Assembly (NCBI GenBank): GCA_027886175.1
Contig: JAJNNQ010000016.1
Span: 3,856,501 to 3,920,500 of the forward strand
Direction of reading: 5' to 3'
Source of the DNA: Phylloscopus collybita
Lineage: Eukaryota; Chordata; Aves; Passeriformes; Phylloscopidae
DNA length: 64,000 bases
The notes below the pieces were generated by a model. The model did not search any database, was not told the DNA's origin, and saw only the letters and a list, made by a program, of their open reading frames with translations. A program made the position numbers and the translations under genes. Positions 48,700-62,734 of this stretch are shown in pieces (the stretch's first letter is position 1; each line of letters opens with the position of its first letter).

Positions 48700-51600
48700 C
48701 ACAGAGAGAAATATTTGGCTTGCAGAAATGGTGAGCTCTGTCAGGTCCTGAAAGGGCTTTAGGTCTAATTCAAGGTATTACAAGGTTTCTGCATTGATAC
48801 TTGAAACAGTTTAAGGTAACTTTGCAAGTATATAGATCTCTGCACTTAGAGAAAGTACACCTCTTCTCACTCCAACAATTTTCTGGGTTTTCCAATCATC
48901 AGTATTGTTTCTATGAAGATGAAATATTAGTGTGAAACAAAATCTGATTTCTGAGCTTACAGACTTTTCAAAATCTGCAGGCATATTTTAACTTTCCAGC
49001 TCTCTGCTGCCTTTACCATATCCAGGACAACTTCCTTCACGTCACACAGGCATTGATTTTGAAATAGGCAAGCACCTCTTGCATACTGGGGACTAATTTC
49101 ATGTTTGAGGCACAATAGGACATTTGCTGGCTTCATGACTATCACTGTCTTGCTAATGTAAAGCAATCAGTTTTCATTGTACTGCTAATTGTTGAATTTC
49201 CATGTGCACTTCAATACACAACTACCAATTTTTCCTCAAATCTATCTGTCCAGCAAAGAGGGTCTAGACACTGCTAAAGTAACCCTGAGTAATGATTTGG
49301 GGAAAAAAGGCTGTAACCTTCACAGTGCTGTCTGGAATTGGCAATCAAAATCCGAGATTATGCAGAAACATCTACCTCAGAGTGTGCCTTGCTTGCTGAA
49401 CTCTTGCCTGATGCAAAGTACAGAGTGAGGGAATCTGCATTAGACATTGGCATGTAGAAATCACACCCATAACTCCCTGATCTCCCAGGAGCAGAAAATA
49501 ACAAAATTGCATGTTTTCAGAGACAAAGCTATTCACGGGACAGTAATCCTAGCTGGTGTTGGATGGGGCATCCCTGCTGGAGGGCTGTTCTACTGCTCGT
49601 TCAGAGATTGCCCTTTGCAGTTGCTTTGTTTCTGTGGCATTCCCACTTCTTCCCTTTGATTGCTCTGCAGGGAATATGATGCCCTGGATTCCTGAAATTC
49701 AGTTCACTTATAAACCAGGAGACCTTTGCTTAATTGCAGACCTGGCGAAGTGGCTTTGGCATTGCTGAATCAACCAGCTGTATTTTCCATGGAAGAGTTG
49801 TCATCTATCTGCTGTCACCTGAATAAGTAGCTGAGCTTGGCCAGTACCCACTTCTCTCTGTGTCTCCCACAAGATAACCAGTGGATAAGCTTCATCTGCA
49901 TAGTCACTGTGATGTCCTATCTTAACCTTTGCTTTTCTACACATACACACACAAAAAGTAGTTTCTTAAACCTTTGCACTACTTGTTACTTGTATTATTC
50001 TGCATGGCACTATCTCCAACTAGCCTACATCTTTGCTAAAGTCTGGAAGCCAGCTGGCAACAATACTTTGGAAAGAGTGAGGCAGTGGATTCCCCTCTTT
50101 TAGGTAAAACATTCCTACTAACACCTTTTAGAATGAGATTTACCCTTCTGTTGCTGCAAGTAGCCGACAGGTTTCTATCTGTGATGCATTTCTATATCAA
50201 TGCTTTAGGAGTTGTCCCTCATTTTCTAGCTGTGTATTTGCTTTCTCTTTCCCAAGAGCTAAAGTTTTTACTTCTCTGTATTTAATTTCGTCTTGGTCAT
50301 GTGAATGTTAGAGAGATCCATGGAAAGGTCAAGTGGGATGGGTTCACTGAGGTTAAACTGCTTCATTGTCAAATTTACTTTGAGGCACATTTGTGCAATG
50401 GACTAGAATATTTGCAAAATATTTATTCCTGCCACACCTGTGTTTTTTTCAAACATTGTATTTCTAACACTGGACTGTATTTCAACAGCGAAAAAAAAAA
50501 CTGTGCTGAAGTCTTAAGCTCACTGAAGTGTAAGAAAATGACTTAAGAAAGAAAAGTACACTTACTGGAAGAGTCATTGGCTCAGTTTCCACTGCCTGAA
50601 GAGTGCCTACATGGCTTCAGTGACCTCTTGGGTTTCATTAGTTAACTGTTCTGTCTTGTTCACACTTTTGTTTATGTTTTTGTTATTGTCTACAGGCATT
50701 TGTGTCTGCTGAGATTGCTATATTCCACCTAAGCAAGTCTCATGGTAAGCCTGAGGATTTTAATTTTCTTATTCTTGACTTCAGGGTCTTTTGGAATAGG
50801 TCCATCTCTTTTTAAAAAGCCATATTTCCAAAGTTGGTTTTTTTTTCACTTAGAATGTTATGATGTGATTCTTCCCTGACTGGGTCACATTTTGTTTTTT
50901 ACAAACACCCATAGATTCCACAGTTAGACTTTTCTTTGTTATGATTCTTAGTAATTCTTAAATTTTGAACTGCAGTAGCAACCAAAGGCACCACTTTTGA
51001 GACTGATGGTTAGCTGTGCCCATTGAAGAAATACAGATTCAGCTACCAAAAAAAAAAAAAAAAGTAAAAAAAGAAGACCATGAGTTGTGACAATCAGCAA
51101 CAAATAAAACACAATTTAAAAAAAAAAAGGAAAGAAATCATAGATGGTTCCTTACTATATCCATAATGGCTGCAATAACTGAGGTTTGGCTCACTGTGGG
51201 ATGTGGATCAGTAGAGAGTTTATTCAGAGAACATCCTGTACATAGAGGCATGAAAGGCAGTACAGGAATCAGTTTCAGCAGCCAAATGGAATCCTAGAGA
51301 AAGAGAGAGCATGGGAAGGAGTGACATTCAGGACTCAATCAAAGGGCACAGGCAAGAAGGAGAGGAAAGAATTTCACAGAGGTGGTTACATGTGCACTGT
51401 ACATGTGGACAAGGGTTTTCTCCCCATCCAGCCCTGTGCAGTCACCTCTGTGACTGCAGGAGACAAACTGCAATGAGGAGCACCAGGAGTGGGAGTACAG
51501 GTCATAGGGACAGGGACGAAAAAGAGGAAATTGTGAGTGTAAAGCTATAGGTAATGATGGAAACATAAATTTAGAATGTGAAAACGTTCTTAAAAACACA

Positions 51601-53260
51601 CAAACATACATGCTGCCTGCTTGTGGATCTTGTCTTTCCTTGAATATTGTGGCAAACTCTGTTGCAAGAAAACATTTGGTCTATTTTTTAAGTTTTCATA
51701 GAAGACTTTGAAGTTCAAGACCATGCACCAGATTTTCTTCTATTCAAACTACCCTGAATTTGGAGAAACTGAGGACAGATGCTGCCTGAAAGCAGAGGAA
51801 GAAAGGAAGAAAAAAACTCATGTTTTGTATTATAAACCTTCAGAGTCTATAATGTTAAACTTGATCTGATCTTCTACCACTTACTTTTAGAGGCCTCTCT
51901 GGTCACTGCTTGCTCTGTGTGGCAAAGGGTAACAAAAAGTTGGGAATCAAGGTAAAATGTGTTATTATTCAGGGTTTTCCTTATTGTGCTGTTAAAAAAA
52001 ATAATTCTATGCAGAACAAGCTCAAGAGCAGCAGATACCTAAGAATCTGTCAAATAGCACTGTTAACTATAATAATTTATCCTATAATTTAATGTAGCCC
52101 TGACCCCTGTCATAAGTTAATACACCATGAAGAACAGTGTGCAAAAAACATGCTTATTAATGAATTGGAGAAATAATGTGACATTGTTTTTTGCCATTTC
52201 CCAGGAAATATCTTAATATGGGAGTTAGCAGAGCCTAGACAATTTTTGCTATGTAATTATGTCTGTCCATATCTTACTAACTGGGGCTGTGATTAAAAGG
52301 TTTGTAATATTAATTATTCTATCTGACTCCAATTGTTTGATTCAAGCTAAAAGCAACAGTATGGAGGAACCCTGCACCATGTACTGTTATTTTCTCTATT
52401 TTCTCTATTTTCTCTATTTTTGCCAATGGAGTGTTTTAACTAAAAAATTCTTTGTATATAAATGCTAGCTACAAATGTATACATTTACCACTAGTGCTGT
52501 GTAAAATACATAATTCCTCAGAGACTATGCAGTGCCCCAATTATTCTTTTACTAATGATCATCTCTTCTGGCTGCTGAGTGGCACAAGGCCCTAAATAAA
52601 TTGGAGCTGTTTTTTTTCTAGGATTTCTCTGCATGTAGACAGGGGATTCCTATGAGGAATAATATGCAAGGGGAAAGGCTGATTGTTGGTGCTGGGATTG
52701 TGTTCCAGATGTTGCTGTATCCTGTCTATTTTCTGTGCCATCCTTGCAGCTCGTGTCCTGTCACTGCTGCTTTGGCCCAGGTGATGTGCTAGGCTTCAAT
52801 TACCCACAGAGGAGAGTATCTTCAAGCTTTTTGAAAATACCTGTCTGTGCTCACATACTTGGGAACTAATTCTGAAAACCACAAATTAAAACATGAGGTA
52901 TTAAATAGTTTTCCCTCTACACTCTATCTGGTTGCATGCTGGCATCAGTAGTATGGAACTCTGCCTAAAAACTCCTGAGGCTGAAGAATTATATGGAAAT
53001 TGAGGATCAGCTCCTTTGTAGCTGGACTGGAGATGTACTGTGAGTTTTCCTTGACACTCTCAGATCTGTCTTGACCTGAGAAGTTTCAGTCAAAAGGAGC
53101 TTGAGCTAAGAATACTGACAGCTGTGGAAAGGTGCAGCTTTAGGACAGTGAGTGTCTCCAGAGACAGGAGACCCACCCAGCAGGCAACTTCCATAGGGGC
53201 TCCTATTGCTGCAGCCACAGTGCTGGCAAAGGAAAAATTTTCTTCTCTAAGAAAAAAAAT
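48700..53260. other. Long unique AT-rich stretch, no gene
   Basis: Contains A runs at 51047-51063 and 51118-51128 and a 9-bp tandem (TTTTCTCTA, about 3.5 copies) at 52389-52420. Several ORFs of 60-90 codons near 49.2-51.6 kb lack domains. No exon recognised. Confidence 0.5.
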
Positions 53261-53261
53261 A

Positions 53262-53465
53262 CAACAATTTATATATAAGATATATAAATATAAAATATTT
53301 ATTTATATTAATGTATGTTATATATAATATATCATTTTCTATATAAACATATAAAATATATTTTGTATTTATTATTTATATTTATTATTTATATTTATAT
53401 TTATATTTATATTTATATTTATATTTATATTTATATTTATATTTATTTAACAATAATATAAAAAA
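53262..53465. repeat. AT-only region with (TATTTA)n array
   Basis: About 200 bp consisting almost only of A and T. Its right half (about 53388-53447) is a near-perfect tandem of the hexamer TATTTA, some ten copies. It is an easily unwound sequence of the type found in matrix-attachment or duplex-unwinding regions, but no function is shown. Confidence 0.9.
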
Positions 53466-53469
53466 TATA

Positions 53470-54690
53470 ACAAGTGTTTCTAGACTAGGCATCTAACAAT
53501 ACTGTAGATAAGTTACAGTATATAATGAAGACAATTCTCCATACAGCTTCCTTTTTCAAAAATTGAGACCTTACATTTTGTTTTTTACGTAGTAAGATTA
53601 GAAAACCCCACTGTTAGATCCAATAAAATATTTTTCATTATATATAGCTTTGGTTTTCAATCAAATATTTGGACATCAAGCCAATGGGATTCTTGGAAAA
53701 ATCATAGAGGTTTTTTTGGTTTGTTTTATTTTTGTTTGTTTCGGGTTTTTTTGTAACTCCCATAGAAATGGATGGCCCTAAGTGGTTTGATTTTTTCCAG
53801 ATCAATGAAAGTTAACAAGTTCTCACTGATACTGTATCTGACCACTTGCTTAACAATGGACTTGATGGGGCAAATTCAGAGCCGTTTTAAAAGGCATTGC
53901 TTTGTTTGCTTGAGCATTTATTAGGATTTTTTGGACACCTATTTTCCTAGCAATTTTCCTGTAGAAATGCTGGATCATTTTACCCTCACTTAGCTCCTCT
54001 GAGGTTTTCCAACTTGACTTGTATACCTTGTTCAATAGCAATGAAAGGGTTAACTGTCTGGGTGTTTTTAGGTTTGCACTGTACACAGGGACTTGACATT
54101 TTCACACTAATTAAACCAGGCTGCCTCAGTCCCTCTGTACATGTAACTCATATTTAATTCAATGGAATCGTTGAGTGTGCATTGGTGGAAGAGTTGGGTC
54201 CATGCTTGTCCTATTGTGATAATCAGGAAATGTCTTATCCAGTGGTATATTTAATTACTCATAGCCTTAATATGGAAATATTCAAGTCTTTGAAATATTT
54301 CACCCAAACTAAATATTTGTATCAAAGAGAGAAGTCTTAAAGACTTCCTTTAATCCAAATTTTCCATAATTTGGGACTTGAACATATACAAGAGCACCAC
54401 CTCCAGTACAGTAAAGCTGTTGCTGCAGTTTTTGTTTCTGGCATGCAATATGAGTCATACTCATCTTCCCAAGGTATGAGACTTCATGGTTCATAATATT
54501 TCATAGATTTAATTTCATAACCAATTGTGTATTTACTGGAATCCCCTGTAGATGTGAATCTTTCTCCTGTCAGTTACAGAAAATATGAAGATTTCTGGTG
54601 TTTCTGAGGTACTTTTTATGGGTTTGCAAAACAAAAACCAGGTGCTCTGGCTACCTCTAGACTTAAGGTCTAATTACAACATAGTAATTA
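53470..54690. other. Unique AT-rich sequence
   Basis: Includes a short T/G-rich patch at about 53710-53752. No gene recognised; a 78-codon minus-strand ORF at 53850-54086 has no domain. Confidence 0.5.
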
Positions 54691-55515
54691 GAGAATCATG
54701 GAATGGTTTGAGTTGGAAGGGATCTTAAAGGTCTTCTTGTTCCAACTCCACTGTCATGGGCAGGGACATCTTCCACTAGACCAGGTTACTCAAAGCCCCA
54801 TCCAACTTGGCCTTGAACACTTCCAGGGATGGGGCATCCACAAGTTCTCTGGCCAGCCTTTTCCAGTGCCTCTCCATCCTCACAGTAAAGATTTTTTTTC
54901 TTAGTATCTAAATCCACTTTCTTTCAGTTTAAAGCCATTCCCTCTTGCCCTTGTAAAAAGTCCCTCTCCAGCTCTCTTGTAAATCCCCTTTAGATACTGG
55001 AAAGTGCTATAAGGTCTCCCCAGAGCCTTCTCTTCTCCAGCTGGAATCTCAACTCTTGAATAGAAGCCTGTCCTCATAGGAGAGTTGTTCCTCACCTCTG
55101 ATCATCCTCTGGACAAATTCCAGCAAATCTGAGTCCTTATGTTGGGAGCTCCAGCAGTACTCTAGGTGAGGTCTCATGAGATCATGTTCTCCTTTTAATC
55201 CTGACCCAGAAGCTCTCAGCTGGCCCCTCATCCATCCCCAGGTGGAATACCCTGAGGGACATTGGCTTGGAGGGTGACAACCTCTCCTCATCTTCCCTGC
55301 TTTTCCTTTCCAGAGAACCCCATGTCTTTCCATTCCAACACTCCAGTCACAGGGGAGCCATCCCACCACACCTCTGGAATGCCAGGGAGATCCCAGCCCT
55401 GCAGGCATGTGCACTCCTGTCTCAGTCCTCTTACTGCCCATCCTGTGTGTGTTTGCATTGAGGCATTTCAGCTGACCAGGCTACCTTCACCTGGCAGAAT
55501 ACTACTTCAATTCAA
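54691..55515 (-). mobile_element. CR1 LINE with internal deletion, minus strand
   Basis: Reading the minus strand from about 55515: traces of the region before the endonuclease domain (GCCTCAATGCAAACACACAC), then a decayed endonuclease-domain remnant containing CDWSVGMER (about 55321-55347 on the plus strand). At about 55180-55190 it switches to the ORF2 C-terminus (RPHLEYC, then FVQRMIRGEEQLSYEDRL). The 3' UTR follows to the tail CCATGATTCTC at 54691. The reverse-transcriptase domain, which should lie between these parts, is missing. One 130-codon ORF (55049-55441) spans the join but mixes frames of the original protein, so it is a pseudogene remnant. Confidence 0.88.
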
Positions 55516-58500
55516 GCCTTATTTCCAACTCTTTAAGTACAATTTTTTGCCTTGAAGAAGATAGAAGATCAATAGAAGAAGATAAAAATTGGAGAGGAAG
55601 ATAAAAATTGGAGAAGAACCCTCTGCTGATTTCCATTTCAATACAAAAACATTTAGCAGCTAAGTAATCATAGGGTGTTGCCTTTATTCCATCTTGAGAC
55701 TGCTGTGAGCACTCTCTGGTGTATATAATTTCTTCCTTAAAGTCTGTGGAAATGTTGAACTATGTGTCTTAATATAGTTTCTTATATTTTAGTGAAAAGG
55801 CAGCTGTAGATGTCATCATGACTATGGACTTTTATAGTGTTGTAAAAATTCAGTGTCATCATAAATTCATGCTGCTGAAAATGTCGACGTTTATGGCAAC
55901 TTCTACAAGGGCATATTTTAGAATTATATTAAAACTTTATGCAGCAACTTTCATTTAGTTAAAAAAGTAAGATTATAAAGCAAAACATTTACTCTCATTT
56001 TAGAACAAAGGGGCGTGACAAATAGTTTATTTAACAGGGAAGAAAATGGAAAGGTTTTGTACAGCAGATCAGGCAGATTCTCAAAACACAAGGCTCTTGA
56101 ATCCTGTTTATCTGAAACCACCTAATTGAAGCAAAAAATAATATTCACATGTATTGTCCTTAACAGAGATTGCTTATCATTTGGTCATGTATCAAATATA
56201 GAGAAAAGATGTAGAACACTACTTTGAGGGCTCAGCATCTCTTCTGTGATTAGCACTGAAAAATTCTTATTTTTACCTGTGTTTTAGGAGCTCTGAAGTA
56301 AGTGAGCTTAATTATTTCTGGTAAGATTAAGAAATAATGGAAATCTGGGTCCTTGAATCTGCTAAAATTTGAGCTGTGATGCTGCAGTCCTTTGAGAATC
56401 TTGCTGAAAGGAACTCCATGGACCCCAAATTATAATAACCCAGCTAATGAATGAAACTTCCCATCCAGGGGCAGATGCTTGAGAAGCTCCTGATGCAGGT
56501 CTCTTGCACTCAGTTAAACCATTGATTTCAGACAGATTATTTCAGAGAAACTAGCCAAAAGAAAATGTGAGAGAAGTGGGGGAAGGTAAAATGCCTTTTG
56601 GTTTATCTTTTTTTTTTCCTCATTGAAGATATTCAGGAAGTATCAACTAACTTCTCCTGAGTTTCCATCAACTTTCATTGAAGCAGCTTCAGAGGCTGAT
56701 GTGCCTCAGAGAACAAAATATATTGAGTATTCCCTCAAAACAGTGACATTTATGTTTCAGCAGAGCTTTAGGGACTGAGTTTAGGGACTGAGCACACTCC
56801 TACTGAAGTCACTGAGAAAGCCCTATTAATTTCCTTGCAGCAACAGCTGCCACTAATGCTGAAAAGAACAGAATCAAAGATTTGAACTTTTATACTAATG
56901 CATAAAGGAGATATCGAATGAATTTTATGGCCCCTGTGCTCAGATTTGCCTAAATTTTATATATAGGGACAGTTTTTCTCTAAGTTTAATGGCAGTTTTA
57001 CTCATGCATCTCTACAGTCTTCCAAGCACACTTCTCCAGTATGTTTGATTCTCTTCACAGGCTAATGACAAAAAGCCCCAAAATTAGAGTCTCTCTGAAA
57101 GAACAGCTAAATAGTTGCAGTAAAGGAATATAAAAGAGATGACAAATATACATCAAATAGTCTTCTTTCTCAAGGGGTTATCCAAAAAACCTCCTTGCCA
57201 ATCATTTCAAAGGCTGGGAATGTGGAACAATACTTAGCTGGCTTAATATCTTAGGTATTTTTTTTTAATGTGATGTGGAGTAGTAAAATGCAATGAAGAG
57301 GACTTTTTTCCTCTTACAGTTGTCAAAATTTGAGGTAATTTTTAAGTGAAGGAACAAAAAGACACATATGCTTGATACAGAAAAAATGTCTGTTTGCATC
57401 TAATAAATTATAGAAAAGTTCAAAGACAGCTTAACCTTGTAAAAATGTTACCTCTGTAATGCTGCCAAGATCAGTAGCTGTATGAATTATTACTTTGACT
57501 AGCACACATGATATTTTTCAGATTTTATCTAACTTATGCATTCATTAATTGGTGATTTTCACATGCTGGTGATTTAATAAATTGATGATTCATTTCCTCT
57601 TTCATTCCAAATCCCAGCTTTTAAAAACCTCATGCATTTTTTCTGCCCTTAGAATCATAACATTCAGCTCAGGGGCTATTTGGTGAATATCCCAGATTCA
57701 ATGCATCCCAAATCAGAATTTATTGGAAAGCAATAACAATTATTTTATGTTCAATGTCTACAATCAAATATGGGACTATATAATGACCCTCTGTTAAGGT
57801 TGCTCCTCCAGTTGTAGCAAACAGGATAAAATTATTTTCAGGAACAGAACTGGGATCCACACAGATACTAAATAGTCTTTGCAAGAGTGGACAATATGCT
57901 TTGAAGTTAAACTGATGGAGGAGGTAATTATGATAAAAGCCATTTTACTCCTTCTTGGTAGCGTTTTTTTTTTTTTAGACCATGTTTAAATTTTCACCTG
58001 ATATTCTATTTATTAGCATGATCTATTGACTCTAGATCCCTTGCTACCTCCCTCATGGATCTGTGTGAATATTTGGCCTCATATGCCAACTGATTTTGAA
58101 AGAAACTTTTGCCACTCATTAAATATCCCACCTGCCTGGGTTTGAAAATTCACCTCTCCTGCATTTTGAGCATGTGTTTCAATTGGGCAGATGTATCTTT
58201 TGTGCTGAAAGAGAAAAGCCTCTCAGCTGCATGGTGAGGCACATAAGGCATCATTCCTATTTTTTTGAAGGGCTTCTCCCTTTATTAGCTATGTGAAATG
58301 CAAAGATATAGGAGCATGTAAACCAATAATAGCTATTCAGTCTAAACTCTAAGGATAACTTACTATGGGCACTGGAGGCTGAGATAGGATGTTGTATTTG
58401 CATACCTACAGTATATGGAGAACTGTTCTGTTTTATGGAGCAGCAATCATATTTAGTTTAATGTCTTATAAGTCCCATAAAATGACATTAAGAAATTTTG

Positions 58501-61500
58501 CTATTTGGCTGGTGAACAATCTAAGCAGTGGTGTTAACTCATCATAACACCCTCACTCTGAAAGCTCAAGCCTCATAAAATTTGGGATATAAATATGCCA
58601 GCTCAACTAAACGAGATCAGAGATCTTGCATATATCCTTTCATAGGGTGGCATCCAAAAATCTACTCTTCACCTAAATCTTTTAAGAATTTCTACCATTT
58701 TTAGGCTGCTGGGGAGTCTTAATCTCAGAAAAATCACACTCTTGCCCTTTTGTTTCTAAACACATCCAGTCACTTAGCAGACAACCTAGCAGGTTTTGGA
58801 CATCACCTCAGATGTGACACGACCTCTGAGAGTTCTGTGCTCTTGAAATGGCAGATAAGTAATAGGAGGCATTCCTAGGTAATCTAAAATGATATTAGAT
58901 GATTTCTGGAGTGGAGGAGCTAAAGCACAAGGTAATGACAATAATGCAACTGCAACAGCACATTAATCACTTTTCTTTTCTTTTTAAAGGAAGATGATTA
59001 ATGTTTGAGATTCCCTTTAATTTTTACTTGAAGACTTAAGGCTGACCTGACATAAACCTGAATAGTGTCTGATGATGCTAATCATGAGCTCTGCCAACCC
59101 AAAATAACAGCAACTTGAGTTTAGGATTCTTTTGCATGCTCATTGTTCATCTCTCTTTTGATTTATGTCCTTCTCCTGATACATCAGGATCCTCCAGGTG
59201 GTGGCAGGCGGAGTTACAAATGCTACACAGCAAGGACACAGATTTTGCTCCTGGCTAGGCTGGTAACCTATATTTGTAATGGGAAACAGGCTCTCTAAGC
59301 CTGAATGCACTGGCCTTTCAGTCCTGCACCAAAACTCCATCTGGGCTGTGCTTTCCTGTCAAACTCCTCCCATCCTCTTTATGGTGGATGTGGACTCCAT
59401 ATGGGTCTTCCCTGTATTTTTCTGCAGTTTCACAGAAGATGAGTAGAGCTGGTATCCAAGAAATCACTCACTCATGGTGACAATTTGCTAGGAGCTGACA
59501 GTAACCTTCCAGCAAATGTGATTTTATGCAAGAAGGGCTCCTTACTTGGGGACACACACTTAGTTCACCCAAAATAACTTCTTCGTGTTCAGTGGGAGGT
59601 AAAGGTATGAGAGGCAGGGGAGTCAGCTGGGTCTGCTGTGCATCACTTTGTGGTCTGTAGATTGAATTCCTTAATGACATTCTCATTAAAATATCTGCTG
59701 CCAAATACTGTTTGCTTTTGCCTTTGGAGCTGTCTGCATCAACAATGAGAGAACTCATCTTGAAATTTATCTACTTTTATACAGGTTGTGCCTTTGTGTC
59801 TGATGAGCCTTGAAGTTCCAGGTTTTGTTCTCTAAAATTGTTTCCAAGATCACAAAAAATATTTTGGTTTAAAGTTTTCAGTCTGCTTAACAAGTTTTCT
59901 TTTGGCTCTGCTTAGAAAAAAAATAAGCATCTGCTTTAAATAAGCTTCATTAATTTATCAAGAATTCGTATTACTTTTAAAATTGGACATATGCAAACTA
60001 ATTCAAATGAATATTTTAATATCTAAAAGCTATATAGATATATTAATAGCTAATTAATATCTATTAATAGCTAAAAGTTCATGGCTTTTCTGGAGATTTT
60101 AAGAGGCTGAGTAACTTTGTTCATGTGTCTTCTCTAATGCTCTCTATTAGAGGAAACAGGAAAGAAGAGCTGTTTTCACAGTATTTCCAGTCCTCATGGG
60201 AATACCAAAAGCTTCATTTCTGAAGTGTGGCCTTTTATGTCATCACCACTTTTTCTCCTAGAGACCTGCACTGAGTAACTCCCAACTCCACAGTATTTAG
60301 ACATTCAGATAAATTTTAAATAAGAATCTCCACTTCTGGTGATCATTCAAACAGTCTATCAACCTTTTGTGCTTCACCCATCACCAGTTAATATCACATT
60401 AAAAACTGACAAATAATGTTGCATTTCATTGTGACTTGTACAAGCTGGGTAAGCTGCCCATTAATTATCTGCTGCTTCTCACTTAGCATCATTCTCTTCC
60501 CATAATAATAAAAGGACCAAAGATTGGAATGCAGCTAAAATTAGTTTTTTAATAGTAGGCAACTGAGTCTTCTTCATACTCTGTAATCTGGAGGAATAGA
60601 AAAGCATTTTGATTATGCCCTATGAAAAAATTATTTAATTCATGAAAATAAAATACCTTTATAAAGCAGTAAATTCATCTAACATGAGTCAGTTTTGTTT
60701 CCTCAAAAAAATACCCTTTCCTGCAATAAATACACTTTACAGGATTTTCTTTCTCACTTCAGTAGAAATTATTTGATATAAAAAGAGAAAGTGATTTCTT
60801 TTGCTTCTCTTTTCCAAAAGCATAAACTTTTTTTGGTTTTCAACAGCCAAAAACATTGGATAATGTTTTTCCCTGGGAACAGAAAATATTTTCATTGAAT
60901 TACCAAAAGCATTTCCAGTGCTAATCAGTTCTATCTTCACTGGGAGGAAGATGGTAAGATTTTGGCTTCTGTAATGGCCCTGCACAAGGAAGATGGAATC
61001 AAAAACTATCCACTGTGAAACACTCCTTCTTCAAAGTAAGTGTTTTTCACATTTTTATCAAAGACAAAGGCACTTGAGATGAAAGATCTTATTCTCTGTT
61101 GCTCCGTAGACTCACTGGCACAGGCACAAAGCAGTTGCAACATGATACTAAATGTGAATTGTGTAATTTGCACTCATTTTGCATTTCTGATGGAGGGCAA
61201 TCTGAAGAAAATTAACCTGGGCTTTATTAAAGCGCACATACAATTCTTATCTTTGTAGGTGGGAGATAATTGTATCTTTATGGGTAGTTTTGATACACAC
61301 ACAGAGCCACGCAAAGCAAATTAATGGGGGTTTAAGATGCATTTCTAAATGAACTGAACAAAAGCCTTTAAACAGCTTTGATCCCTCATGTCCTCATTAC
61401 ATCAATTTGAGGCTGATGTAACTGCAAGGGAGGGTTGCTGATCACCAGGCTGAGGCTCAAGGGGTCTGCCCTTCAGTGGGGCTGTGCCAGGCGTGGAACC

Positions 61501-62500
61501 CCAGGCTAAGGTGAAGGCAGCTTTCCATCTACCCCAGCACCCCTGTGGGCTGTGGGCACACATCCCAGCTCCCCCAGCAGTGCCCCAGAAGGCAGTGCTG
61601 ACAGGGATGCTATTCTCTGGTGCCTGGTGAGGGGCTCTGTGCTGACCAGGAGCTCCCCACACGGTTGGTCCCAGCTCCAGACCTGGCACTAAAAGCCCCA
61701 TGACTTCCAAACTATCAGCCAAGATGGAGCTGGGATTTCCAAGCTCAGTTCCTCACCCTCACAGCTCCTGGGGGCTTCAGCTCTCTGCCTCTTGCTTATC
61801 TTCTATGTCCTGGTGGTTGGAGGCTGGGTTCCTTCCATCTTGGAATGGTCTGAAGGAAGGTCCCATGCAAGTCCCTATTTTTCTTCAAGAGATCTAGTTA
61901 TAACATTTTCTCAACAAGACCAAACACCCTAAGACTCTCTCTGGGAACAATTTCTTGTTATTGTTGGCATTTATTGCCTGGTAGTTTCAGCCTTTTACCA
62001 TCTTGCTGTTTACAAATGGATCAAAAGGCAGTGCAAATCATTAGAACTAGCAGCGCAAAGTTGCTCGTTCTGGCAAAATCCCGCCTGCTGTCATTTTCTA
62101 TAGTTAAGACTTTTGCCTGAAGCCTTGAATGTCTCACCCTGACACCAGCCTGCAGTAATTAATCATTAAACAGTGATTGAGGCAGTGGACCCCAGAAAAT
62201 ATCTTCATATTCTACCATATGCTGGAGCCAGCTGCAGCAAGCACTTGGAGAGGAGCCGCACAGAGGAAAACGCTGCCTGACAGTCCCCTGCTGTGAAGTC
62301 CAAGCACAGAAAGCCTCTAACGAAGGGCCATAGACAGACTGTTTGCTTGTATTGACCTTCATTACCTGAGACTGTTTAGAAGGCAAAATGTCAGCGTTAA
62401 TGTGCTAGAATTTTAAGCATTATTGCATTTTAATGACGATTTCCAGCCTCTCGCGTCCTCGCAAATGTGGGACAGGAATGTGGGTTTAGCGTAAGGAAAG
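55516..62500. other. Long unique AT-rich stretch, no gene
   Basis: About 7 kb with no recognised gene, RNA or element. Minor items are a duplicated 18-bp GAAGATAAAAATTGGAGA unit at 55578-55615, a 13-bp tandem (TTTAGGGACTGAG) near 56767-56791 and a repeated TATTAATAGCTAA near 60040-60075. The part at 61400-61900 is GC-richer with open frames on both strands (106 codons minus) but no domain. Confidence 0.5.
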
Positions 62501-62505
62501 GTTAG

Positions 62506-62536
<31 letters not shown>

Positions 62537-62542
62537 GCAGCA
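62506..62542. repeat. (AAC)n microsatellite with AGC end
   Basis: About ten AAC units followed by AGCAGCAATAA. A trinucleotide repeat, likely length-polymorphic. Confidence 0.92.
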
Positions 62543-62734
62543 ATAATGAGGAACGGGCAGATGTGTTCCTGCTTAATTTCAAACTGCCCTCGAGCATGTC
62601 AGATTTGGAACGAGGAGAGCTTTTCACCCACCTGAGGTTCGTGTTTTATTGGGGGCTGGCCCGGTGCCACGTCTGGGCAGTGCCAGGCCACAGCAGAGCT
62701 GGGAGGGAGCCTGCCTGTAGCCCTGGTTCGTGCC

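Noticed and set aside
61402..61722. 106-codon minus-strand ORF in GC-richer DNA
   Set aside because: Gly/Pro/Ala-rich chance reading; the opposite strand is also open, and there is no similarity to any family I know.
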